DNA from: Alteromonas ponticola
GTDB taxonomy: Bacteria; Pseudomonadota; Gammaproteobacteria; Enterobacterales; Alteromonadaceae
Reading direction: 5' to 3'
DNA: 64,000 bases
Assembly: GCF_012911815.1 (NCBI RefSeq)
Contig: NZ_JAATNW010000004.1
Span: 404,871-468,870, forward strand
This document shows positions 17,627-28,200 of the stretch, in pieces. The translations under genes and the position numbers were made by a program. Under the pieces are notes generated by a model. It searched no databases. It saw only the letters and a list, made by a program, of their open reading frames with translations, and had not been told where the DNA came from. Each line of letters opens with the position of its first letter. Positions within the stretch are counted from its first letter, which is position 1.

Positions 17627-18160
17627 ATGTCACGAGTAGCAAAAGCCCCGGTCGACTTGAAATCAGGTGTAGATGTAACCATCTCTGGTCAACAAGTCAC
17701 TGTTAAAGGTTCGAAAGGTACACTGAGCCGCGTATTTAACGACGCAGTAGAAGTAGTTCAGGAAGAAAACCAGCTTAAAGCACTACCTCGCGAAGGTTAT
17801 GCTGACGCTTGGGCACAGGCAGGTACTGCACGTGCGCTTCTGAATTCTATGGTTCAGGGTACGACAGAAGGTTTTGAGAAAAAGCTGCAGTTAAATGGTG
17901 TTGGTTACCGTGCGCAAGCACAGGGTGCCAAACTTAACCTGACGCTTGGTTTCTCTCATCCTGTTGTATACGAAATGCCTGAAGGCATTACAGTTGAAAC
18001 TCCTAGCCAAACTGAAATCGTCGTTAAAGGCGCCGATAAGCAGGTGGTAGGACAGGTTGCGGCGAACATTCGCGCATATCGTCCACCAGAGCCTTACAAA
18101 GGTAAAGGTGTTCGTTACGCTGATGAACAAGTACGTCGTAAAGAAGCTAAGAAAAAGTAG
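17627..18160 (+). CDS. rplF: Large-subunit ribosomal protein uL6
   Basis: uL6 lies near the sarcin-ricin loop at the factor-binding site. The 177 residues equal E. coli L6. Both tandem L6 folds are present, with the C-terminal signature [19 protein letters not shown] and a lysine-rich end. A GGAGG ribosome site precedes the ATG. Confidence 0.98.
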   Translation: MSRVAKAPVDLKSGVDVTISGQQVTVKGSKGTLSRVFNDAVEVVQEENQLKALPREGYADAWAQAGTARALLNSMVQGTTEGFEKKLQLNGVGYRAQAQGAKLNLTLGFSHPVVYEMPEGITVETPSQTEIVVKGADKQVVGQVAANIRAYRPPEPYKGKGVRYADEQVRRKEAKKK

Positions 18161-18172
18161 GTGGGTGATACG

Positions 18173-18526
18173 ATGGATAAGAAAACAGCTCGCATTCGTC
18201 GCGCGACTCGCGCACGAGCAAAAATACGTGAACTGGCCGCGCATCGCCTGGTAGTGAACCGCACACCTCGCCACATCTATGCTCAGTTAATCGCACCAAA
18301 CGGTTCTGAGGTGTTGGCGGCAGCTTCTACCGTTGAAGCCGATCTTAAGAAAGATCTTAAATCAACTGGTAACGCTGAAGCAGCGGCGGCAGTCGGTAAG
18401 GCAATCGCAGAACGTGCAATCGAAAAAGGCGTGAAAGACGTCGCTTTTGATCGCAGTGGTTTTAAATACCACGGTCGTGTGAAAGCATTGGCTGATGCAG
18501 CTCGCGAAGCTGGTCTTCAGTTCTAG
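18173..18526 (+). CDS. rplR: Large-subunit ribosomal protein uL18
   Basis: uL18 binds 5S rRNA together with uL5 and bL25. The ATG at 18173 gives [10 protein letters not shown] and 117 residues, the same start and length as E. coli L18. A GTG abutting the rplF stop is in frame but would add four residues foreign to the family. Conserved segments are [10 protein letters not shown] and [12 protein letters not shown]. Confidence 0.98.
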   Translation: MDKKTARIRRATRARAKIRELAAHRLVVNRTPRHIYAQLIAPNGSEVLAAASTVEADLKKDLKSTGNAEAAAAVGKAIAERAIEKGVKDVAFDRSGFKYHGRVKALADAAREAGLQF

Positions 18527-18535
18527 GAGTTTAAA

Positions 18536-19036
18536 ATGGCTAAACAAGAAGTTCAAACAGGTGAACTGTTAGAGAAATTGATTGCTGTTAACCGCGTATC
18601 TAAAGTGGTTAAAGGTGGTCGAATCTTCAGTTTTACCGCATTGACAGTAGTGGGTGACGGCAGTGGCCGCGTTGGTTTTGGTTACGGTAAAGCACGTGAA
18701 GTGCCTGCTGCAATCCAAAAAGCAATGGAAAAGGCGCGCCGTAACATGGTGAACGTTGATTTAAACGGTCATACATTACAGCACCCAATCAAAGGTCGTC
18801 ACTCTGGCTCTAAAGTTTACATGCAGCCTGCATCAGAAGGTACTGGTATTATCGCCGGTGGTGCAATGCGTGCGGTACTCGAAGTAGCTGGTGTGCAGAA
18901 CGTACTTTCAAAATGTTACGGTTCTACTAACCCAATCAACGTTGTACGTGCAACAATCAACGCGCTGACAGAGATGAACTCTCCAGCCGGTGTTGCGGCT
19001 AAGCGTGGGTTGTCTGTAGAAGAAATTTTGGGGTAA
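18536..19036 (+). CDS. rpsE: Small-subunit ribosomal protein uS5
   Basis: uS5 lies at the mRNA entry and affects decoding accuracy. The 166 residues are one fewer than E. coli. The N-terminal double-strand RNA-binding part ([15 protein letters not shown]) and the [12 protein letters not shown] loop, in which spectinomycin-resistance changes occur in E. coli, are present and look wild type. Confidence 0.98.
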   Translation: MAKQEVQTGELLEKLIAVNRVSKVVKGGRIFSFTALTVVGDGSGRVGFGYGKAREVPAAIQKAMEKARRNMVNVDLNGHTLQHPIKGRHSGSKVYMQPASEGTGIIAGGAMRAVLEVAGVQNVLSKCYGSTNPINVVRATINALTEMNSPAGVAAKRGLSVEEILG

Positions 19037-19042
19037 GCAGAC

Positions 19043-19222
19043 ATGGCAACGATTAAAGTAAAGCAAACGAAAAGTGCAATTGGCCGCTTGCCAAAGCACA
19101 AAGCGACGCTGAAGGGCTTAGGCCTGCGTAAAATCAACCATGTCCGTGAACTGGAAGATACTCCAAGTGTCCGTGGCATGATCAACCGTGTAAATTACAT
19201 GGTTGAAATTGTGGAGGAGTAA
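19043..19222 (+). CDS. rpmD: Large-subunit ribosomal protein uL30
   Basis: A 59-residue gene, the same length as E. coli L30, read from the ATG at 19043 to TAA at 19222. It begins [15 protein letters not shown] and contains GLGLRKINH and [11 protein letters not shown]. It sits 6 bases after rpsE and 3 bases before rplO; its end GTGGAGGAGTAA carries the rplO ribosome site. Confidence 0.97.
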   Translation: MATIKVKQTKSAIGRLPKHKATLKGLGLRKINHVRELEDTPSVRGMINRVNYMVEIVEE

Positions 19223-19225
19223 GAC

Positions 19226-19660
19226 ATGCGTTTAAATACGATTTCTCCTGCACCAGGAGCAAAACAATCTGGTAAGCGTGTTGGCCGTGGTATCGGTTCA
19301 GGGCTTGGCAAGACTGGTGGCCGTGGTCACAAAGGTCAAAAAAGTCGTTCTGGTGGAACGGTTAAGCCAGGCTTTGAAGGCGGTCAAATGCCAATTCAAC
19401 GCCGTCTACCTAAGTTTGGTTTCACTTCGCGCGTAAGCAGAGTAACTGACCAAGTTACTTTGACTGAAATTGCGCAAGTTGAAGGCGATGTAGTTTCTCT
19501 GGAAACTTTAAAAGCTGCTGGTCTTGTAAAGAAAGAAATGCAGTTCGTTAAAGTTGTTAAGAGTGGCGAATTGTCACGCAAGGTAACGGTTAACGGGTTG
19601 AAGGTTACTAAAGGCGCGCGTGAAGCGATTGAAGCTGCCGGCGGTAAAGTAGAGGAATAA
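19226..19660 (+). CDS. rplO: Large-subunit ribosomal protein uL15
   Basis: uL15 has a long extended arm that threads into 23S rRNA. The 144 residues equal E. coli L15. The glycine- and basic-rich arm ([19 protein letters not shown]) is intact, as is the C-terminal fold. The gene starts three bases after rpmD. Confidence 0.98.
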   Translation: MRLNTISPAPGAKQSGKRVGRGIGSGLGKTGGRGHKGQKSRSGGTVKPGFEGGQMPIQRRLPKFGFTSRVSRVTDQVTLTEIAQVEGDVVSLETLKAAGLVKKEMQFVKVVKSGELSRKVTVNGLKVTKGAREAIEAAGGKVEE

Positions 19661-19665
19661 GCTAG

Positions 19666-20985
19666 ATGGCTAAACCAGGATTGGATTCAGGCGCGAAAAG
19701 CGGCTTAAGTGAGCTTAAGGCAAGATTGTTGTTCGTCTTTGGCGCAATCGTAGTATTCCGGTTAGGTTCTTATGTACCTATTCCTGGTATTGACCCTGCG
19801 GTTTTAGCTGACTTGTTCGAACAGCAAAAAGGCACCATCGTAGAGATGTTCAACATGTTCTCCGGTGGCGCCCTTGAGCGTGCATCCGTTCTGGCTTTGG
19901 GCATTATGCCATACATTACTGCATCCATTATTATGCAGTTGCTCTCGGTGGTTCACCCGCCGATGATGGAGCTTAAAAAAGAAGGCGAAGCAGGTCGCCG
20001 TAAAATCAATCAGTACACGCGTTATTTAACGTTAGTGCTAGCGACGTTCCAGTCAATTGGTATTGCGACCGGTCTGCCCAACCTGATTAATGGATTGGTG
20101 ATAAGTCCGGGCTTCGGATTCTACTTTACAGCGGTAGTGAGCTTAGTCACAGGAACTATGTTCCTTATGTGGTTAGGTGAGCAAATTACCGAAAGAGGTA
20201 TTGGAAACGGTATCTCGATATTAATATTTGCTGGTATTGTTGCCGGTCTGCCAACAGCGATAGGTCAGACTGCGGAGCAAGCAAGGCAAGGTGATATCAA
20301 CATGTTGTTCCTATTGTTAATTGGAGCAATTGTACTTGGCCTGACTTACCTGGTTGTGTTTGTAGAACGAGCACAACGTCGTATCGTGGTAAATTATGCA
20401 AAGCGTCAGCAAGGCCGTAAGGTGTTTGCCGCGCAAAGCACGCATTTACCATTGAAGGTGAACATGGCGGGTGTGATACCACCAATCTTTGCATCAAGTA
20501 TCATTCTATTCCCTGGCACGATTGCGGGCTGGTTTGGAACGAATGAATCTACAGCATGGTTGCAGGATGTAGCATTAATGCTTTCGCCTGGTCAGCCGTT
20601 ATATGTGATGTTGTATGCAGCTGCGATTATTTTCTTCTGCTTCTTCTACACGGCGTTGGTATTCAACCCGCGTGAAACAGCAGATAACCTGAAAAAATCC
20701 GGTGCGTTTATTCCGGGCATCCGCCCTGGAGAACAAACATCGCGTTATATTGATAAAGTAATGACTCGTCTGACTCTGGCTGGCGCACTGTACATAACCT
20801 TTATTTGTTTAGTGCCTGAATTTATGTTGATTGCCTGGAATGTACCGTTTTACTTCGGTGGAACGTCGCTTCTAATCATTGTGGTAGTCATCATGGACTT
20901 TATGGCACAGGTGCAGACACATTTGATGTCTACTCAATATGAGTCTGTTCTGAAGAAAGCTAATCTTAAAGGCTACGGCCGCTAA
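19666..20985 (+). CDS. secY: Protein translocase subunit SecY
   Basis: The pore subunit of the SecYEG translocon in the inner membrane. The 439 residues (E. coli 443) contain about ten hydrophobic segments. Conserved parts are [12 protein letters not shown] in segment 1, the plug region after [21 protein letters not shown] in segment 2, and the cytoplasmic loop [13 protein letters not shown]. It is in its usual place between rplO and rpmJ and is needed to export the signal-peptide proteins of this window. Confidence 0.97.
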   Translation: MAKPGLDSGAKSGLSELKARLLFVFGAIVVFRLGSYVPIPGIDPAVLADLFEQQKGTIVEMFNMFSGGALERASVLALGIMPYITASIIMQLLSVVHPPMMELKKEGEAGRRKINQYTRYLTLVLATFQSIGIATGLPNLINGLVISPGFGFYFTAVVSLVTGTMFLMWLGEQITERGIGNGISILIFAGIVAGLPTAIGQTAEQARQGDINMLFLLLIGAIVLGLTYLVVFVERAQRRIVVNYAKRQQGRKVFAAQSTHLPLKVNMAGVIPPIFASSIILFPGTIAGWFGTNESTAWLQDVALMLSPGQPLYVMLYAAAIIFFCFFYTALVFNPRETADNLKKSGAFIPGIRPGEQTSRYIDKVMTRLTLAGALYITFICLVPEFMLIAWNVPFYFGGTSLLIIVVVIMDFMAQVQTHLMSTQYESVLKKANLKGYGR

Positions 20986-21010
20986 GATTGGTTCACTACG
21001 GAGTGATGTA

Positions 21011-21124
21011 ATGAAAGTTCGTGCATCAGTTAAGAAAATTTGCCGTAACTGTAAAGTCATTAAGCGCAACGGTGTTGTGCGAGTGATTTGCGTTGAGCCT
21101 AAGCATAAGCAAAGGCAAGGCTAA
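21011..21124 (+). CDS. rpmJ: Large-subunit ribosomal protein bL36 (zinc-binding type)
   Basis: A 37-residue protein from the ATG at 21011, with [15 protein letters not shown] and [13 protein letters not shown]. Cys11, Cys14, Cys27 and His32 or 33 form the zinc-ribbon ligands of the C+ form. It lies 25 bases after secY and ends the spc operon. Confidence 0.96.
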   Translation: MKVRASVKKICRNCKVIKRNGVVRVICVEPKHKQRQG

Positions 21125-21154
21125 TTTACGCGGTGAGTAATCACTGAATAGTGT

Positions 21155-21180
21155 AAGCAGAACCTGACAAGGTTCTGCTT
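21155..21180 (+). terminator. Hairpin between spc and alpha operons
   Basis: A perfect 10-bp stem (AAGCAGAACC with GGTTCTGCTT) and a 6-base loop. Only TTTGCC follows, so the T-tract is weak. It could terminate part of the spc transcripts or act as an mRNA processing site. Confidence 0.5.
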
Positions 21181-21215
21181 TGCCTGTTCCAGTATTACGA
21201 ACCTAAATTTGCATT

Positions 21216-21292
21216 TTGTTCGACGGGTAAGTATCCTATCGGGCTTTTTAGGTCGTCGACAATTAAATTAGAGGAGTGCTGTTAATGGCCCG
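21216..21292 (+). promoter_or_regulatory. Alpha-operon leader: S4-responsive mRNA pseudoknot
   Basis: In E. coli, S4 binds a nested pseudoknot across the rpsM start and traps the ribosome, repressing the operon. Here the same elements are readable: an outer stem (21216-21225 with 21254-21262, one bulged base), an inner stem CCTA (21235-21238) with TAGG (21249-21252), and loop bases CGGGC (21240-21244) complementary to GCCCG (21288-21292) just past the rpsM start codon. The AGTATCCT and CGGGCTTTT sequences match E. coli as I remember it. Confidence 0.85.
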
Positions 21293-21641
21293 TATCGCTG
21301 GCATTAACATTCCTGAGCACAAGCATGCCGTTATCGCTATTCAAGCGATCTACGGTATCGGTCCTACACGTGCGAAAAGCATATGTGCAGGCGCTGGTGT
21401 TGCAGAATCTACAAAAATCAAAGAGCTTGACGAAGCAACTGTAGAGAAGCTTCGTGAAGAAGTAGCAAAATTCATGGTCGAAGGTGATCTTCGCCGTGAA
21501 GTATCGATGAGCATCAAACGTTTGATGGACCTGGGTTGCTTCCGTGGTATTCGCCACCGTCGTAGCTTGCCTCTACGTGGTCAGCGTACTAAAACTAATG
21601 CGCGTACCCGTAAAGGTCCTCGTAAGCCAATCAAGAAGTAA
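21285..21641 (+). CDS. rpsM: Small-subunit ribosomal protein uS13
   Basis: uS13 in the 30S head contacts the P-site tRNA and the large subunit. The ATG at 21285 gives [10 protein letters not shown] and 118 residues, the E. coli length and start; GAGGAG lies nine bases upstream. A GTG at 21276 is in frame but lies inside the ribosome site. The basic tail [15 protein letters not shown] is conserved. First gene of the alpha operon, under S4 control. Confidence 0.98.
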   Translation: MARIAGINIPEHKHAVIAIQAIYGIGPTRAKSICAGAGVAESTKIKELDEATVEKLREEVAKFMVEGDLRREVSMSIKRLMDLGCFRGIRHRRSLPLRGQRTKTNARTRKGPRKPIKK

Positions 21642-21656
21642 GCGGGGGATTTAGTT

Positions 21657-22049
21657 ATGGCAAAAGCACCAGCTCGTACAACGCGTAAGCGCGCTAAACG
21701 TCAGGTTGCAGACGGTATGGCTCATATCCATGCGTCTTTCAATAACACAATTGTGACTATCACAGATCGTCAAGGCAATGCATTAGCATGGGCGACATCA
21801 GGTGGTTCAGGTTTCCGTGGTTCACGTAAATCTACCCCTTTTGCTGCACAGGTTGCTGCTGAGCGTGCAGGTGTTGCTGCACAAGATTACGGTCTGAAGA
21901 ACCTAGAAGTGTTCGTTAAAGGTCCAGGTCCAGGCCGTGAGTCTGCGATCCGTGCGCTTAACGCCACTGGGTATAAGATCACAAACATTACCGATGTGAC
22001 GCCTATCCCTCACAACGGTTGTCGTCCACCGAAAAAACGTCGCGTTTAA
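21657..22049 (+). CDS. rpsK: Small-subunit ribosomal protein uS11
   Basis: uS11 lies on the platform of the 30S subunit near the mRNA exit. The 130 residues (E. coli 129) contain [31 protein letters not shown] and the end [14 protein letters not shown]. It follows rpsM by 15 bases. Confidence 0.98.
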   Translation: MAKAPARTTRKRAKRQVADGMAHIHASFNNTIVTITDRQGNALAWATSGGSGFRGSRKSTPFAAQVAAERAGVAAQDYGLKNLEVFVKGPGPGRESAIRALNATGYKITNITDVTPIPHNGCRPPKKRRV

Positions 22050-22073
22050 TCGACGGACAGTTGGAGAAAGATC

Positions 22074-22694
22074 ATGGCAAGATATTTGGGTCCAAAACTC
22101 AAACTAAGCCGTCGCGAAGGGACAGACCTGTTCCTTAAGAGCGGCGTTCGCGCAATCGATTCTAAGTGTAAGATCGATACAGCGCCTGGTCAGCACGGTG
22201 CCCGTCGTGGCCGTTTGTCTGACTACGGTGTACAGTTGCGTGAAAAGCAAAAAGTACGTCGTATGTATGGCGTATTAGAAAAGCAATTCCGTAACTACTA
22301 TAAAGAAGCTGCTCGTTTGAAGGGCAACACGGGTGAAAACCTGTTGCAACTTCTTGAACAGCGTCTTGATAACGTAGTTTATCGTATGGGATTCGCCAGC
22401 ACACGTGCTGAAGCACGTCAGTTGGTAAGCCACAAAGCAATCATGGTAAATGGTCGCGTTGTGAACATTCCATCGTTTAACGTTTCTGCCGAAGACGTGG
22501 TTTCTGTTCGTGAGAAAGCTAAAAAGCAATCGCGTATCAACGCGGCTTTAGAATTGGCTGACCAACGTGAGAAGCCAACCTGGATTGAAGTAGACAGCAG
22601 CAAACTTGAAGGCACGTTCAAACGTGTTCCTGAAAGAGAAGACTTGTCTGCGGATATTAACGAACAGTTGATCGTCGAACTTTACTCTAAGTAA
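22074..22694 (+). CDS. rpsD: Small-subunit ribosomal protein uS4, alpha-operon autorepressor
   Basis: uS4 begins 30S assembly by binding the 5' domain of 16S rRNA, and in E. coli it represses the alpha operon. The 206 residues equal E. coli S4. The N-terminal region ([14 protein letters not shown]) and the S4 RNA-binding domain at about 95-155 ([21 protein letters not shown]) are intact. With the leader structure before rpsM, the feedback circuit looks conserved. Confidence 0.98.
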   Translation: MARYLGPKLKLSRREGTDLFLKSGVRAIDSKCKIDTAPGQHGARRGRLSDYGVQLREKQKVRRMYGVLEKQFRNYYKEAARLKGNTGENLLQLLEQRLDNVVYRMGFASTRAEARQLVSHKAIMVNGRVVNIPSFNVSAEDVVSVREKAKKQSRINAALELADQREKPTWIEVDSSKLEGTFKRVPEREDLSADINEQLIVELYSK

Positions 22695-22716
22695 AGCTAA
22701 CTAAAGAGGAAGCATT

Positions 22717-23703
22717 GTGGGTTCTGTGACTGAATTCCTAAAACCGAGATTAGTTGAGATCGAAAACGTTTCTCCTACTCGTGCCAAAGTAACTTTGGAA
22801 CCACTAGAGCGCGGTTTCGGCCATACTCTAGGTAACGCACTTCGTCGTATTTTATTGTCATCCATGCCTGGTTGCGCGGTGACAGAAGTTGAAATTGACG
22901 GCGTATTACACGAGTACAGCACCAAAGAAGGTGTGCAGGAAGATGTAATTGAAATTCTGCTTAATCTGAAAGGTTTAGCGGTTCGCCTTGAAGGTAAAAA
23001 TGAGGCAACCCTGACACTAGTGAAGTCTGGCGCTGGCCCTGTTGTTGCTGGTGATATTCAGCACGACGGTGATGTAGAAATTGTAAACCCTGATCATCTA
23101 ATTTGTACGCTTACTGGTGACACTGAAATCAGCATGCGTATTAAAATTGAGATGGGTCGCGGCTATGTGCCTGCGTCTACGCGCCGTTCCTCTGAAGAAG
23201 ATGATCGTCCAATTGGTCGTTTATTAGTTGACGCATCTTACAGCCCAGTAGAACGTATTGCATACACTGTTGAGTCTGCGCGTGTTGAACAACGCACGGA
23301 CTTAGACAAGTTAATCATCGATATGGAAACAAACGGTACCTTGGATCCTGAAGAAGCGATCCGCCGTTCAGCAACAATTCTTGCTGAACAGCTTGATGCC
23401 TTTGTTGATTTACGTGACGTTTCTGAACCTGTTCAGAAGGAAGAGAAGCCGGAATTCGATCCGATTCTTCTGCGTCCGGTTGATGATTTAGAGCTGACTG
23501 TACGTTCTGCTAACTGTCTGAAAGCTGAAGCTATCCAGTACATTGGTGACCTGGTACAGCGCACTGAGGTTGAGTTACTTAAAACGCCTAACCTTGGTAA
23601 GAAATCGCTAACTGAAATCAAAGACGTGTTAGCTTCACGTGGACTGTCTCTAGGCATGCGCCTGGAAAACTGGCCACCTGAAAGCATCGCTGAGAAAGAT
23701 TAA
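22717..23703 (+). CDS. rpoA: RNA polymerase alpha subunit
   Basis: Dimerises to nucleate RNA polymerase assembly; the C-terminal domain contacts UP elements and activators. It starts with GTG at 22717, seven bases after AGAGGA, and gives 328 residues (E. coli 329). The N-terminal domain has [20 protein letters not shown]; the acidic linker lies near 235-248; the C-terminal domain (about 249-320) has the NCLKAEAI helix and [15 protein letters not shown]-rich DNA upstream of the rrn promoters in this window would be a typical target. Confidence 0.98.
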   Translation: MGSVTEFLKPRLVEIENVSPTRAKVTLEPLERGFGHTLGNALRRILLSSMPGCAVTEVEIDGVLHEYSTKEGVQEDVIEILLNLKGLAVRLEGKNEATLTLVKSGAGPVVAGDIQHDGDVEIVNPDHLICTLTGDTEISMRIKIEMGRGYVPASTRRSSEEDDRPIGRLLVDASYSPVERIAYTVESARVEQRTDLDKLIIDMETNGTLDPEEAIRRSATILAEQLDAFVDLRDVSEPVQKEEKPEFDPILLRPVDDLELTVRSANCLKAEAIQYIGDLVQRTEVELLKTPNLGKKSLTEIKDVLASRGLSLGMRLENWPPESIAEKD

Positions 23704-23745
23704 TCAGGTTTTTCACAAAACTGATTTGTAAAGAAGGATAAAACT

Positions 23746-24144
23746 ATGCGCCATCGTAAGAGTGGTCGTCAGTTGAATCGCAACAGCAGCCATCGTCAAG
23801 CTATGTTCAAAAACATGGCCGGCTCTTTGGTCAAGCACGAAGTGATCAAAACGACGTTACCCAAAGCAAAAGAATTACGTCGCGTAATTGAGCCTCTAAT
23901 CACATTGGCTAAACAAGACAGCGTTGCAAACCGCCGTCTGGTTATGGCTCGCACTGGTGATAAAGAGGTTGTAGGTAAACTGTTTAACGACTTAGGTCCT
24001 CGCTACGAGGCCCGCCCAGGCGGTTACACTCGCATTCTTAAATGCGGTTTCCGTGCAGGCGACAATGCCCCAATGGCATTCGTTGAACTAGTAGACCGCC
24101 CTGAAGTTGAAGCTGCTGAAGAAGTTGCAGAGACTGAAGAGTAA
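23746..24144 (+). CDS. rplQ: Large-subunit ribosomal protein bL17
   Basis: bL17 lies near the polypeptide exit. The 132 residues (E. coli 127) begin [17 protein letters not shown] and include [21 protein letters not shown]; the acidic tail after DRPEVE is slightly longer than in E. coli. Last gene of the alpha operon, 42 bases after rpoA, followed by a strong terminator. Confidence 0.98.
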   Translation: MRHRKSGRQLNRNSSHRQAMFKNMAGSLVKHEVIKTTLPKAKELRRVIEPLITLAKQDSVANRRLVMARTGDKEVVGKLFNDLGPRYEARPGGYTRILKCGFRAGDNAPMAFVELVDRPEVEAAEEVAETEE

Positions 24145-24184
24145 TTTTAGCTTCATTGATTCGGTTTACACCGAATTTAAAATA

Positions 24185-24212
24185 AAAAAACCCAGCTTAA
24201 GCTGGGTTTTTT
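24185..24212 (+). terminator. Rho-independent terminator of the alpha operon
   Basis: Stem CCCAGC with GCTGGG, loop TTAA, flanked by As upstream and six Ts downstream. The A and T runs extend the stem, so it could work in both directions. It marks the boundary between the ribosomal block and the glycan locus. Confidence 0.95.
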
Positions 24213-24577
24213 CATGTGAGGGAATTAATTTAATATAAAATATTCTGCTAGCTAAAACTTAAAATTTTTAAATTAACTAACAGTCATTTATGCGCTCTTA
24301 CTTAAGAAAATCTCCAAACTTTGATAATGCTGGGGGGCAAAGACTCAATATAAAACTTGTTCCTCTCTATAAATTACAGCGTGTTTAGCCCAGTAAATGT
24401 TACCCAATGCTTAATAAAATTGCTAAAATAAAATATTCCCATTTTTGAATTTCTTAGTGTAGAAAGCTGAATAATGATTATTTTATCTGAACATCAGTAT
24501 GTAAGCACTACATCACAAGTTAACTGTATTTGATTTGAACAAATATTTATTTTTTAAAAAGTTTACAGGTAAGGGCT
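24213..24577. other. 365-base AT-rich gap before the glycan locus
   Basis: Very AT-rich DNA with no gene I can support. It must hold the promoter of the locus, but no pair of -35 and -10 elements stands out with normal spacing. I found no JUMPstart/ops sequence (GGCGGTAGC), so RfaH-type control is not indicated here. Confidence 0.4.
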
Positions 24578-25183
24578 ATGTCGAGACGTTTTATGGGCAG
24601 TGCTAAAAATGAATTAAACATTAATAATCGTGATTTGTTAGTGCATCAGTTAGAGCAAACCCAGGATCAACTTGAATATTATTTTATCAAGTGTAACGAG
24701 GTTACTAAATCTTACGAACTAGCTTCTGACACAATTACAGCATTTAGAAAGAAAAATAAGGGATTGGAAGCACGTTATTCAGAATTAGTTATTGACTTTA
24801 ACTGGACTCAATACTGGAAAGCCGTGTATTTTAATAACACTAAAAAAAGCTTAACTAAGCTTATCTATCATAGGATTAAATATCTTCTTAAAAAAGATGA
24901 AACTTGTCAATCGCCTGATGAAGACCTTTTAGCACTTCTAAATTCAGATCTTTTCAATTCACATTGGTATTTAAAAGAGTATCCGGATTTAGCCGAGCAA
25001 AAGGTCGAGCCAGCTTCTCACTTCTTAAATTTTGGTTTCAAAGAACTGCGGAATCCAAGTAAAAAATTTTGCACACACAAATACCTAGAGAAATATCCAG
25101 ATGTTAAAGAATCAAACTTAAATCCTTTAGTTCATTATATTAATTATGGAAGAGAAGAAGGTAGAAGAAGATTTTCGGTCTAG
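24578..25183 (+). CDS. Coiled-coil protein with paired W-Y-L/Y-P-D modules
   Basis: A 201-residue protein of unknown function. Residues about 20-75 form a likely coiled coil; 80-110 are basic and aromatic; 115-200 hold two tandem copies of a short module, the first with HWYLKEYPDLAEQ and HFLNFG, the second with KYLEKYPDV, LVHYINYG and REEGRR. I remember the same motif in tails of many bacterial glycosyltransferases, but know no named function. It precedes the giant glycosyltransferase by 27 bases. A paralogue in the same relation to a glycosyltransferase is at 38095. It may be an adaptor or scaffold for synthesis enzymes; that is inference. Confidence 0.7.
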   Translation: MSRRFMGSAKNELNINNRDLLVHQLEQTQDQLEYYFIKCNEVTKSYELASDTITAFRKKNKGLEARYSELVIDFNWTQYWKAVYFNNTKKSLTKLIYHRIKYLLKKDETCQSPDEDLLALLNSDLFNSHWYLKEYPDLAEQKVEPASHFLNFGFKELRNPSKKFCTHKYLEKYPDVKESNLNPLVHYINYGREEGRRRFSV

Positions 25184-25210
25184 GTAATTAAACTATATTA
25201 TTGGTTTTGT

Positions 25211-28200
25211 ATGACATATTTAAAAAGTATTAGAAAAAGCCATGAGGCAAACCGACATGAGGAAACAGTTCTTCTCTCTCAAGAAGCAATCAATAAACAT
25301 CCAGGATTCATACTATATTATGAATTTTTATCGACCGCGCTAATCAAACTGAATAGATTTGAAGACGCTCTTGATTGTATATCTCGCGGATTATTAATTG
25401 ATTCCAGTAATTCGACATTAAAAGCACTAAAGACAGCCTCAGCAAAATATAGTTCTAAAAACCTAAATGTATGTGGTCAGGTAGAACGATTACCAATAAC
25501 TAAGTTACCTAGAACATTAGAACTTGGAAATAGAATTTCAAATTACCGGAGTGAAACTGAGTGTACCTGTCAAGACACGCCGCTAGTTACCGTTGTCACA
25601 GCTGTCTTTAATAATGATAAAACGCTAGAACGTTGTATACAATCTATCAGTTTGCAATCCTATCCCAATATTGAACATATAGTTATTGATGGCGGAAGCA
25701 ATGATAAGACGACTGACATCCTCTTAAAAAATAAAGATTATCTTGAATATGTTGTGTCTGAACCTGACGCAGGGATATATGATGCCATGAACAAAGGTAT
25801 CTCGGTCGCTAAAGGTTCGTTTGTTTGTTTACTGAACTCAGATGATACGTACGAACATGACTTTATAAGTAATTTAGTTCAGACAAGTAAGTCTTGTGAT
25901 GCAGACGTAATATATAGCGACTTTAAAATTGATGGGAAACTAACACGATCAGTTGAAGAGTTTGGTGCTGGAATTTATTTCGGAAATCTTAACGCAAATC
26001 ACGCTACCTTTTTGGTTAAAAAAGAGGTTTACAATAAAGTAGGGCTATATAAAACATCTTACAATATTATCTCAGACATTGTTTGGATAAAAGACGCACT
26101 GGAGCTAGGCATAAAATTTAAGAAAGCGAATTGTGAAGGTTTTAATTTTTATACTGGAGGAGCATCTAGTGGTAACGATTCCCACCGGAAAGAAAGAATA
26201 TTTAGCGAAATAGCAAGGCTTTATCAATCAACATTCAGATTTCTTTCACCTAAAGAGTGTATTTCAATCTATACATTTAGATTCGCTCCAAAAAATGCAG
26301 AGACCCTACTTACGTTAATTCAGAAGCATGGTGAGAATCAGAGTTTTATAAACTGTTTAGCTTCATATGTAAGTGATTGTCTAACTTATCGAGATAATTT
26401 CAAACTTGCATCAGCAGCCTCCTCTTCCGATTTCGTATCATTAGTAAAACTAACGAAAACATTAGACTTGGATGTAAGCCTTATTCGCATTGATACCGCT
26501 ATCGGATGTTTTTCTGAAATACTTAAACAAATTAAAAAGGTTTGTCATCTACTGTTGGAAACAAAGAATGATGCTGACGCAAAGGTTATTCTTCATTATG
26601 CATTTCAGTTTTCTACACCTTCAGAAACGTTCATATATGACTTTATTAATCGATTTAACGATGGCAATAAATATAAGTCGGTATTTTTATGCGATAAACG
26701 AGTGTTAGTCGATGAACGACCTTTCGAAAACCTTGTTCAAATAGATTGGGGTGTACTGAATGATAATATTAGAAATGAACTTTATGTGTATTTTTTTAAA
26801 TTATTAAATCCAGATTTGATTGTGTCGCATTTCGCTCTTAATGATTGGAAACTATCCCAAAGGCTCACGAACCTTAACTTAAAATTTCCAACGATTGCGA
26901 TGACACATGGTATAGATGTTTTTACGTTATCTGAGAAACCCGAATATAAATCTTATCTTCTCGAAAAATTTTCGGAGAAGACCAAACATAGACTGACAAC
27001 AGTTTCTAAATTCCTAAGACAAAAGTTACTTTGGCATGGAATTCCGTTAAATAAGGTCGACTTAATCCATAATTGTCCGAATCCTAATTTTTACGAAAAT
27101 AGAAAAATCAAAGTTGACGCATTCACTAATAAAACTGTTAGGATCCTATCAATAGGTCGCTGTATTGATTGGAAAGGCCACGATGACTTAATAAAGGCTG
27201 TTTCTAAGCTTAAGAAAACCACTGATTACAATTTTTCAATTACTATTGTCTATGGTGGCCAGACAAAAAACCTTAACGATTTAAATGATTTAAGAGAGAA
27301 GTTGGATGTAACGAAAAATTTTAATTTTATTGAATTCGTCGATTTCGCTCAACAGCCAGAATTTCACCATAAATTCGATATTTACGTGCAAGCTAGTAAA
27401 GAAAGTAACGATCGTGAGCCTAGAACTGAAACGTTTGGGGTGGCTGCGCTGGAAGCTATTTATTCCGGATTGCCAACGGTCCTCACTAAAGTAGGAGGTC
27501 TCGCTGAATTTGACCAAATCTTCCATCCATTGTTACAGTTCGCGGAGCCAAACAATCCTTCTGACCTGGCGGCCAAGCTTCTCAAACTTATAGAAAACAT
27601 GTCAGGAAGTTGTGACAATTCGCGATTGGCTCAATTCCTATTTGATAAATACTCATCTGAAAAGCAAAGAGCTTTATTTGACAACACGGTGAGTAAAGTT
27701 CTAGCTAAAAACTTACGCGTAGCCTTGCTGACTTCCAATACTACTCAGGGAGCGGGTTATGCAGCTTATAGAGTGCATAAAAGCTTAAGGAAACATAGCT
27801 TGATTAACTCGACGTTGTTAACACCAGAAAAGACACATGCCGGGGCAATCGGTGTTCGCTGGATAAAACATCCCAAAAATAAGCGTGGTGATTGGCGCTT
27901 TTTCCAACAGCCAGATAACAGCCTACCTGGTATGACAATTTTTACATACAATGAGCAACAATTAGATAATCATACTCTATATAGTATGGTTGCTTCATCC
28001 GACGTGATTAATCTTCACTGGACCGCGCGTTTTCTAAGTGTTGAAAATATCGCATTTCTTTCATGGTTGGATAAACCTCTTGTAATCACTATTCGAGACA
28101 TGTATCACTTGAGTGGGGGGTGTCACTTTTTTCACGGATGCGAAAAGTGGCAATCAAATTGCTCGAATTGTCCTCAATTAATAGATGATATCGGCGATTT

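Noticed and set aside
18161..18172. Longer start for rplR
   Set aside because: The start at 18173 gives the exact family N-terminus.
24213..24577. JUMPstart/ops element before the glycan locus
   Set aside because: The GGCGGTAGC core is absent here and also before rfbA.
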